Of a stretch of 64,000 nt of DNA, positions 9,061 to 19,715 are shown piece after piece; the first letter of the stretch is position 1, and each line of letters starts with the position of its first letter. Both the position numbers and the translations under genes were made by a program. The stretch is from Streptococcus rubneri (GTDB lineage: Bacteria > Bacillota > Bacilli > Lactobacillales > Streptococcaceae). Location of the stretch: NCBI RefSeq assembly GCF_004785935.1, contig NZ_SRRP01000001.1, positions 930,001 through 994,000 on the forward strand, in the 5' to 3' direction. Under the pieces are notes generated by a model that saw only the letters and a list, made by a program, of their open reading frames with translations, had not been told where the DNA came from and ran no database searches.

Positions 9061-9819
9061 TTAGTTTACGAAGTTCAACAATGCCAAGAAGCTTTCTGGA
9101 TCAAGGGATGCACCACCAACAAGAGCTCCATCAACGTCTGGACAAGCCATGTATTCAGCAACGTTTTCAGGTTTCACTGAACCACCGTATTGAACACGTA
9201 CTTTGTCAGCCACTTCTTGACCGAAGTCAGCAGCAACAACGTCACGAACCACTTTACACATTTTTTGTGCGTCGTCTTGTGAAGCTGATTTACCTGTACC
9301 GATCGCCCAAATTGGCTCATAAGCGATGACAGATGCAGCCACTTGCTCAGCAGTCAAACCAGCCAAAGCAGCTGAAACTTGAGCACCTACGAATTCTGCC
9401 GCTTTACCAGCTTCATAAGTTTCTAGGGACTCACCACAACAGATGATTGGAAGCAAACCATTGGCAAAGATTGCTTTTGCCTTCTTGTTAATATCTTCAT
9501 CTGTTTCATGGAAGTAGTCACGACGTTCTGAGTGACCAATTACCACATAGTCAGTACCGATTTCTTTCAAAACTTGTGGGCTAGTTTCACCAGTGAAGGC
9601 ACCTGCATTTTCAAAGTAGCAGTTTTGAGCTGCAACTTTAAGATTTGTTCCTTTTGCTGCTGCAAGAACAGTAGTTAAATCAAGAGCAGGAGCTGCAATC
9701 CCAGCTTCAACAAGTTCAGCTGATGGAAGTTTTGATGCTACTGCTTCAACAAATGCTTTTGCTTCCTCTGGGTTTTTGTTCATTTTCCAGTTACCAGCAA
9801 TAAATGGTTTACGTGACAT
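9061..9819 (-). CDS. tpiA: triosephosphate isomerase
   Basis: A 252-residue TIM barrel that interconverts dihydroxyacetone phosphate and glyceraldehyde 3-phosphate. Substrate and catalytic motifs are present: GNWKMNK at the N-terminus (catalytic Lys), GHSERR (catalytic His) and [12 protein letters not shown] (catalytic Glu and flexible loop). The start [12 protein letters not shown] is chosen over a frame three codons longer because AGGTGTG lies at the right distance. It is transcribed alone, on the minus strand, with copy A of the repeat beyond the stop. Confidence 0.97.
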   Translation of the reverse strand: MSRKPFIAGNWKMNKNPEEAKAFVEAVASKLPSAELVEAGIAAPALDLTTVLAAAKGTNLKVAAQNCYFENAGAFTGETSPQVLKEIGTDYVVIGHSERRDYFHETDEDINKKAKAIFANGLLPIICCGESLETYEAGKAAEFVGAQVSAALAGLTAEQVAASVIAYEPIWAIGTGKSASQDDAQKMCKVVRDVVAADFGQEVADKVRVQYGGSVKPENVAEYMACPDVDGALVGGASLDPESFLALLNFVN

Positions 9820-9854
9820 TTCACACACCTCGTTTTTCTTTATTGATATTACCT

Positions 9855-9863
9855 ATTTTATCA
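9855..9863 (-). promoter_or_regulatory. tpiA extended -10 promoter
   Basis: TGATAAAAT on the minus strand (TAAAAT at 9855-9860), followed by AGG, about 36 nt before the start codon. The -35 is weak (TTTCAT at 17 nt). Confidence 0.55.
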
Positions 9864-9941
9864 CAATTTTCAAAATAATGAAAGTTTACACAAGCTTCTA
9901 TTTTCATTTTCTAATTTCTGAACTTCTCTTTAATAAATAAG

Positions 9942-9967
9942 AAAAAACCCCGTCTTCACGGGGTTTT
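9942..9967 (-). terminator. tuf terminator
   Basis: On the minus strand AAAACCCCGTGAAGACGGGG followed by TTTTTTC: a GC-rich stem and T run about 40 nt after the tuf stop. Confidence 0.85.
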
Positions 9968-10008
9968 CTGTCTGTCTTTATAATTGTTAATCTGGGAACT
10001 AGATCGAA

Positions 10009-11205
10009 TTAAGCTTCGATTTCAGTAACCATACCTGAACCAACAGTACGTCCACCTTCACGGATAGAGAATGTAGTACCTTTTTCAACGGCGATTGGGT
10101 GAATCAACTCAACGTCGATAGTCACGTTATCACCAGGCATTACCATTTCAGTTCCAGCAGGAAGTTCAATAGATCCAGTTACGTCAGTTGTACGGAAGTA
10201 GAACTGTGGACGGTAGTTGTTGAAGAATGGAGTATGACGTCCACCTTCCTCTTTAGTAAGGATATAAACTTCACCTTTAAATTTAGTGTGTGGGTTGATT
10301 GAACCTGGTTTAGCAATAACTTGTCCACGTTCAATTTCATCACGTTGGATACCACGAAGAAGCACACCAACGTTGTCCCCTGCAAGACCTTCGTCAAGTT
10401 GTTTACGGAACATTTCAACACCAGTAACAACCGCTTTTTGGATTTCTTCTTTAATACCAACGATTTCGATTTCGTCGTTGACTTTAACGATACCACGGTC
10501 GATACGTCCTGATGCTACAGTACCACGTCCAGTGATTGAGAATACGTCTTCGACTGGAAGAAGCAATGGTTTGTCAGTATCGCGTTCTGGTTCTGGGATG
10601 TACTCATCAACAGTGTTCATCAAGTCCATGATGATGTCTTCGTATTTAGAGTCACCTTCAAGAGCTTTAAGAGCTGAACCTTGGATAACTGGAAGGTCAT
10701 CACCTGGGAAATCGTATTCTGAAAGAAGGTCACGGATTTCCATTTCAACCAATTCAAGCAATTCTTCATCGTCAACCAAGTCAACTTTGTTCATGAAGAC
10801 GATCAAGTGTTTAACACCAACCTGACGTGAAAGAAGGATGTGCTCACGAGTTTGTGGCATTGGTCCATCTGTAGAAGCTACTACAAGGATAGCTCCGTCC
10901 ATTTGGGCAGCACCAGTGATCATGTTTTTAACGTAGTCCGCGTGTCCTGGCGCATCGATGTGAGCGTAGTGACGTTTTTCAGTTTCATACTCAACGTGTG
11001 CAGTGTTGATGGTGATACCGCGTTCGCGTTCTTCTGGAGCAGCATCGATAGACGCATAGTCTTTAGGTTGGTTAACTGATGAAGGCAAGCGACGTGCCAA
11101 AACAGTTGTGATAGCTGCAGTTAGGGTAGTTTTACCGTGGTCAACGTGTCCGATAGTACCAATGTTAACGTGTGGTTTACTACGATCGTATTTTTCTTTT
11201 GCCAT
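10009..11205 (-). CDS. tuf: translation elongation factor Tu
   Basis: A 398-residue EF-Tu. The G-domain motifs are clear: GHVDHGKTT (P-loop), DAPGHADYV (G3) and NKVD (G4), then two beta-barrel domains ending [21 protein letters not shown]. It brings aminoacyl-tRNA to the ribosome. The start [14 protein letters not shown] is normal for the family, and GGAGG lies upstream. Codon use is strongly biased, as expected of a highly expressed gene. It is transcribed alone from its own promoter. Confidence 0.98.
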   Translation of the reverse strand: MAKEKYDRSKPHVNIGTIGHVDHGKTTLTAAITTVLARRLPSSVNQPKDYASIDAAPEERERGITINTAHVEYETEKRHYAHIDAPGHADYVKNMITGAAQMDGAILVVASTDGPMPQTREHILLSRQVGVKHLIVFMNKVDLVDDEELLELVEMEIRDLLSEYDFPGDDLPVIQGSALKALEGDSKYEDIIMDLMNTVDEYIPEPERDTDKPLLLPVEDVFSITGRGTVASGRIDRGIVKVNDEIEIVGIKEEIQKAVVTGVEMFRKQLDEGLAGDNVGVLLRGIQRDEIERGQVIAKPGSINPHTKFKGEVYILTKEEGGRHTPFFNNYRPQFYFRTTDVTGSIELPAGTEMVMPGDNVTIDVELIHPIAVEKGTTFSIREGGRTVGSGMVTEIEA

Positions 11206-11276
11206 TTGAGTAAAAGCCTCCAATAAAATATATTTTATAGATAGACAGTAGGCAATACAGTCTAACTTTCCTTACT

Positions 11277-11304
11277 ATTTTATCAAATTTCGACTAAATT
11301 GCAA
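11277..11304 (-). promoter_or_regulatory. tuf promoter
   Basis: TTGCAA (11299-11304), 16-nt spacer and extended -10 TGATAAAAT (TAAAAT at 11277-11282) on the minus strand, followed by AGT. The leader would be about 65 nt. Confidence 0.75.
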
Positions 11305-11475
11305 GTGTTTTACTAGCTTTTTTCTTATTTCTTTTTTACTTCAAAGATTTTTATTAAATATCAGTTTGATCCTTGAACCACGTATTTTTCCTGCCTAAAA
11401 AAGCATTCAATTTTGATTATTTATTCGTTCATCTGTGTAGGACCTTTCTCAGAGCCAATGTTTCTAGTAAGCTAA

Positions 11476-11511
11476 AAAGATCCAAAGCCATGAGATGGCT
11501 TTGAATCTTTA
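11476..11511 (-). terminator. ppc terminator
   Basis: On the minus strand AAAGATTCAAAGCCATC pairs with ATGGCTTTGGATCTTTTT, just after the ppc stop. Confidence 0.8.
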
Positions 11512-11532
11512 AAAAAGTATAGAATCCGAAGC

Positions 11533-14358
11533 TTAACCAGAGTTACGCAACCCTGTCGCCACCCCATTAATAGTAATATGAATCAACTTATCTTGATCGG
11601 CTGGAAGTTCTCCTCTACGTTGGCGCTTGATCAATTCCAATTGAATATAATTGAGAACGTTAAAATAAGGCATTCGATAATCCAAACTATCTTTAAGATA
11701 AGGGTTTTCCGCCAAAAGTTCCTCATGTTCTTCAATCTCAAGGATGACTTCTTTAGTCAATTGCCACTCATCCAAAATGATATTGAAAATATTCCGAACC
11801 TCTTCTTCTTCACAAAGTTTGGCGTACTCAAAGGCAATATTCATGTTAGCTTTCGATAGGACCATGTCTACATTAGAAAGTAAGGATCTAAAGAAAGGCC
11901 AGTTTTTATACATGTAGTGTAAGGTTTTGATATTTTCTGGATCTGCATCGATAAATTCCTTAAAGCTAGAACCAACACCGTACCAACCAGGGAACATCAC
12001 ACGACTTTGTGACCATGAGAAGACCCAAGGAATGGCACGCAGGCCACCAATTTCTTTGATGGTTTTACGGGCTGCTGGACGGGAACCAATATTGAAACTA
12101 GAAATAGCCTTAATGGGACTGGATTCGAAGAAGTAATCATAGAAATGCTCATTACCAAACACCAGTTCACGATAAATATCGTAGCTACGATTGACAATCT
12201 GGTCCATTATCTCATTGTACTGATCGGACATGCTCTTTTCACTCTTCTGCTTAGCAATCATCCGGTTAATCGTTGCAGATACCAACATTTCCAAGTTGTA
12301 ATAAGCTGCATCCTTGTTCCCATATTTATTGCCAATGACCTCACCTTGCTCCGTCAAACGAATGCGGTCATTAATGGATCTCAATGGTTGTGAGGTAATG
12401 GCTTCATAGGTTGGACCGCCCCCACGACCAACCGTTCCCCCACGGCCATGGAAAAAGGTAATTTTGACACCAAACTCGTCGCCAATCGCTGTTAATTGTT
12501 GCTGGGCCTTATAAAGAGTCCAACAAGAAGATAGATAACCACCGTCTTTGTTACTATCTGAATAACCAAGCATAATTTCTTGGTAGTTATTCTTAGAAGC
12601 AATCCAGCGCTTAGCAATTGGAAGTGATAGATACTTTCTCATTGTATCTTCAGATTGATCCAAGTCTTCGATCGTCTCAAAGAGGGGAACAATTTGCACA
12701 CGTGCGCTTTCCTTGTCAATCAGTCCCACTTCTTTCAACATGATAGCCAACTCAAGCATATCCGATACACTGGTTGCGTGAGAAATAATGGTTTGGCGAA
12801 TGACATCTTCTCCTAAGCGGTCTTTTAATTCACGCGCTGTTCGGAAAATAGCTAATTCTTTTTCAAGCAATTCTGATTTTTCTGCATGGGTAGCAGATAA
12901 AATCCGAGGATCTTCTAACAACTCTTGTAAAAGCAACTCGCACTTTTCGTCTTCTGACAAATCACTGTAATGGTCATTGATTCCAGCTTCTTTGAGAAGT
13001 TCCGCAACACAGGCTTCATGGACACTCGAATCTTGACGCATATCGATTGAAGCCAAGAAGAATCCAAAGACTTCTACTGCTTCTAATAACTCAGCAAACT
13101 CTCCTGAGATTAAAGCCTCTGCCTTATTTTCAATCAATGACTCTTGAATTAGGATCAAATCCTGTTTAAATTCTTCAACTGTTTCGTAATAAGGAGGACG
13201 GTCTTCTGCTAACTCTTGGATAGCTCCACTGATGCGGTTACCAATATAATCAGAAACCACCCCTTGTTGATGGGTGTGAGCACCGAGGAGACGCTCAACC
13301 GGATGACGGTCATCTACTGTTGAGCCAACTACAGACCATTCCTTGATATTTAATAAGGTTTGGACCAATTTGGATTGAATATAATGGAAGGCCCGACGAT
13401 AAGGTTCTTTTTCACGAAAGACAGAAGTATCACCAGAACGTGCGGCCATCTCTTCTACAGCTTGACTGGTTTTCGAAAGATTGGTTGAGAGTGAGAAATT
13501 ACGATAGAGACTGGAGATCTTACTAATATAATAATTTAAGATTACTTCACTTTGAATAGTGGCTGAACGCTTGAGGGTTTCAGCAGTTACAAATGGATTC
13601 CCGTCTCGGTCTCCACCAATCCACATTCCCATGGTAATTGGTTTTGGTTTCTTCAACTCAATTCCTTGTTCCTTTGCTAAACGTTTATACTCTAACATCA
13701 GATTTGGAACAGCCTGAAGGAAGGAGCTATTATAATACTCCATGACGTTGGTAATCTCATTAGTAACCTTGAGTTTCTTTTCACGAATCATGTCAGTTTG
13801 CATCATAATTTCGATATTGCGACGCAAATTATTATACCATTTGGTCTCATTCATCAGACCAGATTTCACATCCCGATGCTGGCGCAACAAACTATGAATA
13901 TGGGTCGTTAAATCCAACATCGTTTTCCGTTGTACTTGAGTTGGATGAGCTGTTAAAACCGGAACTACATTCAAGTTTTCAAGAATCTCATGTGCATTTT
14001 CTTTTTGGGCTACTTGGCGAATGGTCGAAGATAACTTCCCGAGATAGTCCTCTCCTCGGTTATTTTGACGGTTAATTTCAAAAGCTAAGTCCACGTCCTC
14101 TGAGATATTAATCAACAAAGGTAGGATGGCAAAATAGCGTGAGATAACTATCATCTCTTCATTGGTGAGGTCTTTTACAATCTCATCCAATTTTTGGTAA
14201 TCTTTAGAAACCGAGAGATTTTTCAACTCCAGAATTTTTTCAAAGGTTTCAGAACTGACCAAGTTTTTCGCAATATCTTCCAATATTGTCGTTAAAATTT
14301 CAGCCTCTTCTTTAATAATATCTTTATTAGTGTAGTTTTCAAGTTTCTGTAAGGTCAT
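11533..14358 (-). CDS. ppc: phosphoenolpyruvate carboxylase
   Basis: A 941-residue PEP carboxylase, making oxaloacetate from phosphoenolpyruvate and bicarbonate. Catalytic signatures: [13 protein letters not shown] (about residue 133), [26 protein letters not shown] (about 598) and [14 protein letters not shown] (about 638). The C-terminus [10 protein letters not shown] is typical. In streptococci lacking a full TCA cycle it mainly supplies aspartate-family precursors. It starts 30 nt after ftsW behind AAGGAG, so the two form an operon, as in pneumococcus. Confidence 0.96.
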   Translation of the reverse strand: MTLQKLENYTNKDIIKEEAEILTTILEDIAKNLVSSETFEKILELKNLSVSKDYQKLDEIVKDLTNEEMIVISRYFAILPLLINISEDVDLAFEINRQNNRGEDYLGKLSSTIRQVAQKENAHEILENLNVVPVLTAHPTQVQRKTMLDLTTHIHSLLRQHRDVKSGLMNETKWYNNLRRNIEIMMQTDMIREKKLKVTNEITNVMEYYNSSFLQAVPNLMLEYKRLAKEQGIELKKPKPITMGMWIGGDRDGNPFVTAETLKRSATIQSEVILNYYISKISSLYRNFSLSTNLSKTSQAVEEMAARSGDTSVFREKEPYRRAFHYIQSKLVQTLLNIKEWSVVGSTVDDRHPVERLLGAHTHQQGVVSDYIGNRISGAIQELAEDRPPYYETVEEFKQDLILIQESLIENKAEALISGEFAELLEAVEVFGFFLASIDMRQDSSVHEACVAELLKEAGINDHYSDLSEDEKCELLLQELLEDPRILSATHAEKSELLEKELAIFRTARELKDRLGEDVIRQTIISHATSVSDMLELAIMLKEVGLIDKESARVQIVPLFETIEDLDQSEDTMRKYLSLPIAKRWIASKNNYQEIMLGYSDSNKDGGYLSSCWTLYKAQQQLTAIGDEFGVKITFFHGRGGTVGRGGGPTYEAITSQPLRSINDRIRLTEQGEVIGNKYGNKDAAYYNLEMLVSATINRMIAKQKSEKSMSDQYNEIMDQIVNRSYDIYRELVFGNEHFYDYFFESSPIKAISSFNIGSRPAARKTIKEIGGLRAIPWVFSWSQSRVMFPGWYGVGSSFKEFIDADPENIKTLHYMYKNWPFFRSLLSNVDMVLSKANMNIAFEYAKLCEEEEVRNIFNIILDEWQLTKEVILEIEEHEELLAENPYLKDSLDYRMPYFNVLNYIQLELIKRQRRGELPADQDKLIHITINGVATGLRNSG

Positions 14359-14388
14359 GATTTCTCCTTTTCTATGCTCAGCAAACTC

Positions 14389-15627
14389 TTAGTAGTAAGT
14401 CTGAATCTTGTGAGGCCGTTCATAGGCCGGTTCTTCTTCATAAGCCAGGGCCCGTTTCTCACTAGCATCAATATTTAGAACGAGAGCAATCGCAATCGAC
14501 AGTACCCATAGGCTATTTCCTCCTTGAGAAAGGAAGGGAAAGGTGACTCCTGTTGACGGAATCAAACCAGAAATCCCTCCGATATTGATAAAGGTTTGTG
14601 TTAGTAGCATTCCTCCAATACCGATAGCCATCATAGAATTAAATGGATCTCTCGCTCGGATTCCTACCAAAATGATTCGTAAAATCAAGAAGAACAACAT
14701 GGCTAAGATAAGACTAGCTCCTACAAAGCCCAGTTCTTCAATAACAATAGAGAAGACAAAGTCTGTGTGGGCCTCTGGTAAATAACCTTGCTTTTCAATT
14801 GAATTTCCTAATCCTAAACCAAACCAACCTCCATTACTCATAGCATAGTAGGAATTAGCTAATTGGTGACCCGCATCAGATAAATCAGCAAAGGGATTAA
14901 AAAATGCACTAAAACGCTTAGCGACATAGCCAAAAACAGGGATTTTAGATACTCGTTCTACCCCGATTAATTTAATCGAGTAAAGGATAAAAGTAGATCC
15001 ACCAACCAAAAGTCCTAAGATACTGGTAAACCAACGATAACCAATCCCACTTGCAGTAATTAAGATTATGGTCGTCAATGCAAGAATAGTCGCATTTCCC
15101 AAGTCTGGCATGATCACGACAATCGCAATCAGAAAAAGAACCATCCAACGCCAGTCCGAGAGGTCACGAGGAATCCATTCATTACGAGTAAGAGCTTGAT
15201 AATCATATTGTTTGATTTCTTCCTGTTTTTTTGAAAACACCAAGGATAAATACCAAACTAAGATGATTTTCAAATACTCTGCTGGCTGAATGGAGAACCC
15301 TCCAAAATTCAGCCAACCGTGAGCCCCATTAACTGTATCAGTGGTGAAACGGGATAGCAAGAGGAGAATGGTCTCTATAATAATAAAGATTCCAATAAAT
15401 CCCTTTTTCTTTAGAATATTGAGTTTTACCTTATAAATAAAAAGAATAGATAAGAGACTCAGAACAAAAAAAATACCTTGGCTTCGAATCATCCCAAATG
15501 GACTAATCCCTTTTTGAATGGCAAGCGCGCTTGTTGTGGAGTAAACAACAATCAATCCTAAAACGGATAAAAGTAAATAAGGAATTAGAATAGAATAGTT
15601 TAAAAAATGACGTTTATCTAATTTCAT
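14389..15627 (-). CDS. ftsW: FtsW peptidoglycan polymerase (SEDS family)
   Basis: A 412-residue SEDS protein with about ten membrane helices. Visible family segments are PDLGNATI, GHQLANSYYAMSNGGWFGLGLGNS and the C-terminal PSTGVTFPFLSQGGNSL. FtsW polymerises septal glycan strands from lipid II together with a class B penicillin-binding protein at the division site. RodA is the main alternative; adjacency to ppc, as in pneumococcus, favours FtsW. The ribosome site (GGTATGGGTG) is weak. It is the first gene of the ftsW-ppc transcript. Confidence 0.88.
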   Translation of the reverse strand: MKLDKRHFLNYSILIPYLLLSVLGLIVVYSTTSALAIQKGISPFGMIRSQGIFFVLSLLSILFIYKVKLNILKKKGFIGIFIIIETILLLLSRFTTDTVNGAHGWLNFGGFSIQPAEYLKIILVWYLSLVFSKKQEEIKQYDYQALTRNEWIPRDLSDWRWMVLFLIAIVVIMPDLGNATILALTTIILITASGIGYRWFTSILGLLVGGSTFILYSIKLIGVERVSKIPVFGYVAKRFSAFFNPFADLSDAGHQLANSYYAMSNGGWFGLGLGNSIEKQGYLPEAHTDFVFSIVIEELGFVGASLILAMLFFLILRIILVGIRARDPFNSMMAIGIGGMLLTQTFINIGGISGLIPSTGVTFPFLSQGGNSLWVLSIAIALVLNIDASEKRALAYEEEPAYERPHKIQTYY

Positions 15628-15658
15628 GGAACACCCATACCTTTAATTTTCAAATTTC

Positions 15659-15667
15659 ATTATATCA
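15659..15667 (-). promoter_or_regulatory. ftsW extended -10 promoter
   Basis: TGATATAAT on the minus strand (TATAAT at 15659-15664), about 32 nt upstream of the ftsW start codon. Confidence 0.6.
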
Positions 15668-15718
15668 CCTTTCAATAGTAAAAAAAAGAAAAGAACCAAT
15701 AAGATTCGGATTTTCAAG

Positions 15719-15733
15719 ATGGAGCGCTTTCAT
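15719..15733. promoter_or_regulatory. possible cre (CcpA) site, one mismatch
   Basis: The minus strand reads ATGAAAGCGCTCCAT, matching WTGNAANCGNWNNCW at all but one fixed position. It lies between the divergent ftsW and muramidase promoters. A single mismatch in AT-rich DNA makes this tentative. Confidence 0.35.
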
Positions 15734-15879
15734 CTAACCTACTTGTCAACCATACCAATTCTCACTTCTCCTCTTTTCTTAAAGCTTCAATTTAAATGGA
15801 TGATAAAAATTCATTGTTCCGATTTTATCCTTTTCTGGTCTAAAAATTCGGATTTCCCACTTCAGTCAATCGCTTTCTT

Positions 15880-15908
15880 TTGCCTTTTTCCATGAATTAA
15901 GGTAAAAT
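15880..15908 (+). promoter_or_regulatory. muramidase promoter abutting the start codon
   Basis: TTGCCT (15880-15885), a 17-nt spacer and TAAAAT (15903-15908). Only 8 nt lie between the -10 and the ATG at 15917, with no Shine-Dalgarno sequence. Confidence 0.7.
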
Positions 15909-15916
15909 GATTCTGT

Positions 15917-16780
15917 ATGAGAAAAAGGATTAAACCAATCGTGCTCTTAGTCTTTTTCGCAAGTGTCTTTTCATTCTTATTGATTTCAAAAACAATAGCT
16001 GATATTCATAAAAGTCAACTTGCACAATCCAAGACCATACAAGAGCCAAGAAAAACAACTAAATCTCGTGCTTCCTCCTCATCCACAGAGGAAGAGCCCG
16101 AGCTAGACCAATATTTTTTGAATCGCCCGATAATCGACATTTCCGGTTGGCAACTACCAAGTGAAATTGATTACGACGTCTTGGCACAAAACGTGTCTGG
16201 AGTTATTGTTCGTGTTCACAGTGGGGCTCAAGCCAAAAAGGAAAATGCTGCCACTTATTTGAATGGGATTGATAAGTCATTTGAAACCCATATCAAGGAG
16301 TTCAAAAAACGTGATATTCCTGTTGCAGTCTATGCTTATGTGGCTGCAAAAGATAAAAAGGAAATGGAAAAAGAGGCAGAAGAATTCTATAAGGCAGCTA
16401 AAAAATATAAACCGACATACTACTGGTTAGATGTAGAAGAAAAGACCATGAAGGACATGAATGCCGGAGTCGAAGCCTTTCGCGCTAAGCTTGCCTCATT
16501 GGGGGTTAAGAATATTGGGATCTACATCGGAACTTACTTCATGGAAGAACACAGTATTTCCACTGATAAATTTACGGCTCTTTGGATTCCAACATACGGC
16601 TACGATGACGGTTACTATAATGCTGCTCCTCTCACCGATTCAGAATATGATTTACACCAGTACACTTCCCAAGGACAGTTAAATGGTTTCAGCCATTATT
16701 TGGATTTAAATCAAATTTCGACTGTACAAGACCAAGAAACGATTTATCGAAAATTGTTTACAGTTCCAAAAGACGAATAA
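15917..16780 (+). CDS. secreted or membrane-anchored GH25 muramidase
   Basis: A 287-residue protein with a basic start and hydrophobic stretch (residues 8-26) acting as a signal or anchor, a Ser/Thr/Glu-rich linker, then a GH25 lysozyme domain from about residue 70. Catalytic-face motifs include IIDISGWQ, YYWLDVEE, IGIYIGTYF and the terminal LHQYTSQGQLNGFSHYLDLN. GH25 enzymes cut the MurNAc-GlcNAc bond of peptidoglycan. There is no choline-binding or other wall-binding repeat. It is transcribed alone; a terminator follows the stop. Confidence 0.85.
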   Translation: MRKRIKPIVLLVFFASVFSFLLISKTIADIHKSQLAQSKTIQEPRKTTKSRASSSSTEEEPELDQYFLNRPIIDISGWQLPSEIDYDVLAQNVSGVIVRVHSGAQAKKENAATYLNGIDKSFETHIKEFKKRDIPVAVYAYVAAKDKKEMEKEAEEFYKAAKKYKPTYYWLDVEEKTMKDMNAGVEAFRAKLASLGVKNIGIYIGTYFMEEHSISTDKFTALWIPTYGYDDGYYNAAPLTDSEYDLHQYTSQGQLNGFSHYLDLNQISTVQDQETIYRKLFTVPKDE

Positions 16781-16783
16781 GAT

Positions 16784-16808
16784 AAGAAGCCTCAAGGCTT
16801 CTTTTTTG
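16784..16808 (+). terminator. muramidase terminator
   Basis: AGAAGCCT, loop CA, AGGCTTCT, then a T run, starting 4 nt after the stop codon. Confidence 0.85.
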
Positions 16809-16893
16809 TTTCAACGAGCCCTCTGCTTAGAATATTTTCGGAAAAGAAGAGCGTATGATATAATATGAAAAAAGAAGAAAGTATCTCATCGCT

Positions 16894-17367
16894 ATGGCAA
16901 AGAAACAAAAGATTAAAAAAACATTAGTGGAACAAATTTTGACCAAGGCTAAAATCGACCACCAAGGCATCCAGATCAATGCCTTAGAAGGAAACATTCC
17001 CGAAAGCATCGCTCAAGAACAGATCTATAAAACCCTTGCATTAGCTGGTGACAAAACCGGACCAGTTATTGGTATTGTTCCCATCTCTGCCCATTTGTCA
17101 GAGAAAAAATTAGCCAAACTATCTGGCAATAAAAAAGTTAGTATGATTCCGCAAAAAGATTTAGAAAAGACGACGGGCTATGTCCACGGGGCTAATAATC
17201 CTGTTGGGATTCGACAAAAACACAACTACCCTATTTTCATTGATCAATCCGCCCTGGAACTAGATCAGATGATTGTCTCTGCAGGTGAAGTTGGTCACAG
17301 TATTCAAATCAAAGCGCAAGATTTAGCTGATTTTGTCAAGGCTAGCTTCGAGGACATAGTCGAGTAA
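16894..17367 (+). CDS. YbaK/EbsC-type aminoacyl-tRNA deacylase
   Basis: A 157-residue YbaK-fold protein. Family members hydrolyse mischarged Cys-tRNA(Pro) and related species in trans. Visible landmarks are GPVIGIVPISAHLSEKKLAKLSGNKKVSM, the central GYVHGANNPVGIRQ with the conserved glycine-rich loop, and a C-terminal AGEVGHSIQIKAQDLADFVKA. The -10 TATAAT is at about 16858-16863. The ribosome site is weak (GAAAG). The next gene follows by 14 nt, so they are likely cotranscribed. Confidence 0.88.
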   Translation: MAKKQKIKKTLVEQILTKAKIDHQGIQINALEGNIPESIAQEQIYKTLALAGDKTGPVIGIVPISAHLSEKKLAKLSGNKKVSMIPQKDLEKTTGYVHGANNPVGIRQKHNYPIFIDQSALELDQMIVSAGEVGHSIQIKAQDLADFVKASFEDIVE

Positions 17368-17381
17368 AGGATAAAACCAAT

Positions 17382-18005
17382 ATGAAATTATATTTTGTCC
17401 GTCACGGACGTACTGAATGGAATGAGGAGGGCCGTATCCAAGGGGCAAATGGCGACTCCCCGCTGTTAGAATCTTCCATCCAGCAGTTGGAAGCCTTGGG
17501 CCAGCATCTATCTCAAACATACTTTGACGCAGCTTATTCAAGCGACTTGCCAAGAGCCGTCCATACTGCTCAAATCCTCCTCAAACAAAATCAGCATCCC
17601 ATCACCCTTCAAGAGGTTCCTGCTCTCCGGGAATGGCGACTTGGTAGGCTAGAAGGTAGAAAAATTATGGAGCTGAAAGCTCTCTACCCAGAGGAAATGA
17701 GGGCTTTCCGACACAATTTATCACAATTCCATCACAATCTATTCGATGCGGAATCTCTTTCTGATACGACCAAGCGGACCTGTGATTTTGTAAAAAGCTT
17801 GAAAGGAAAAGAACTCGATACCGTTCTTATCGTTGGACATGGGGCTAATTTAACAGCTTCTATTCGGACTCTACTTGGCTATAAACCAGAGGAACTTCGT
17901 AAAAATGGGGGCTTAGACAATGCAAGTGTGACCATTTTGACAACAGATGATTTTGAGCACTATCACTTAGAAAAATGGAATGATACCTCTTATATAGAGG
18001 ACTAA
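17382..18005 (+). CDS. histidine phosphatase superfamily protein
   Basis: A 207-residue phosphoglycerate-mutase-like phosphatase. The catalytic phospho-histidine motif is FVRHGRTEWNEEGRIQG at residues 4-20; SSDLPRAVHTAQ and the second histidine in VLIVGHGANL complete the site. Length and sequence fit a broad-specificity phosphatase rather than the glycolytic mutase. It follows the YbaK-type gene on the same transcript, which ends at the hairpin beyond the stop. Confidence 0.88.
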   Translation: MKLYFVRHGRTEWNEEGRIQGANGDSPLLESSIQQLEALGQHLSQTYFDAAYSSDLPRAVHTAQILLKQNQHPITLQEVPALREWRLGRLEGRKIMELKALYPEEMRAFRHNLSQFHHNLFDAESLSDTTKRTCDFVKSLKGKELDTVLIVGHGANLTASIRTLLGYKPEELRKNGGLDNASVTILTTDDFEHYHLEKWNDTSYIED

Positions 18006-18037
18006 AAAACACTGATCGCAAGATCAGTGTTTTCTTT
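18004..18037. terminator. bidirectional terminator between the histidine phosphatase gene and lysS
   Basis: AAAAAACACTGATC, loop GCAA, GATCAGTGTTTTCT. A runs and T runs on the two sides serve both convergent genes. Confidence 0.85.
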
Positions 18038-18041
18038 TAGC

Positions 18042-19547
<1,506 letters not shown>

Positions 19548-19559
19548 TTATTCTCCCCT

Positions 19560-19568
19560 ATTTTATCA
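19560..19568 (-). promoter_or_regulatory. lysS extended -10 promoter
   Basis: TGATAAAAT on the minus strand (TAAAAT at 19560-19565), followed by AGG; the -35 is poor. The leader would be only about 20 nt. Confidence 0.55.
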
Positions 19569-19606
19569 TATTTGACGGGGAAATACACTATTCTTGAGCA
19601 GGAAAA

Positions 19607-19661
19607 ATGAAAAAAGGAATGGAAGGAAAGGGTTCCTTCTCCCTTTTCCATCACATTCCAT
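19607..19661 (-). terminator. terminator of the MacAB-like operon
   Basis: On the minus strand GGAATGTGATGGAAAAGGG pairs imperfectly with CCCTTTCCTTCCATTCC and is followed by six T. Confidence 0.65.
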
Positions 19662-19715
19662 TCATTCATGATCAAATTTTACTTCATCCGAATCAACTAT
19701 GTAGGTCATTCATCC

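Larger units (their letters stand above)
11206..11532. other. tuf-ppc intergenic region
   Basis: This 327-nt gap holds the tuf 5' leader and promoter near 11277-11304 and the ppc terminator near 11476-11511. I see no gene or repeat in the AT-rich stretch between about 11310 and 11470. Confidence 0.6.

Noticed and set aside
8879-9064. Short frame encoding TALLNCAEVG... within repeat copy A (and its twin in copy C at 25752-25952)
   Set aside because: The frame lies wholly on the repeat's stem sequences, differs in start between copies, has no ribosome site, and is explained by the conserved RNA/DNA structure rather than coding.
10286-10825. 179-codon Ser/Arg-rich frame antisense to tuf
   Set aside because: Composition reflects the biased tuf codons read backwards; no independent support.
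16865-16926. 20-codon frame overlapping the start of the YbaK-type gene
   Set aside because: Its ATG directly follows the TATAAT, so it would lie upstream of or at the transcription start, and it runs out of frame into the real gene.
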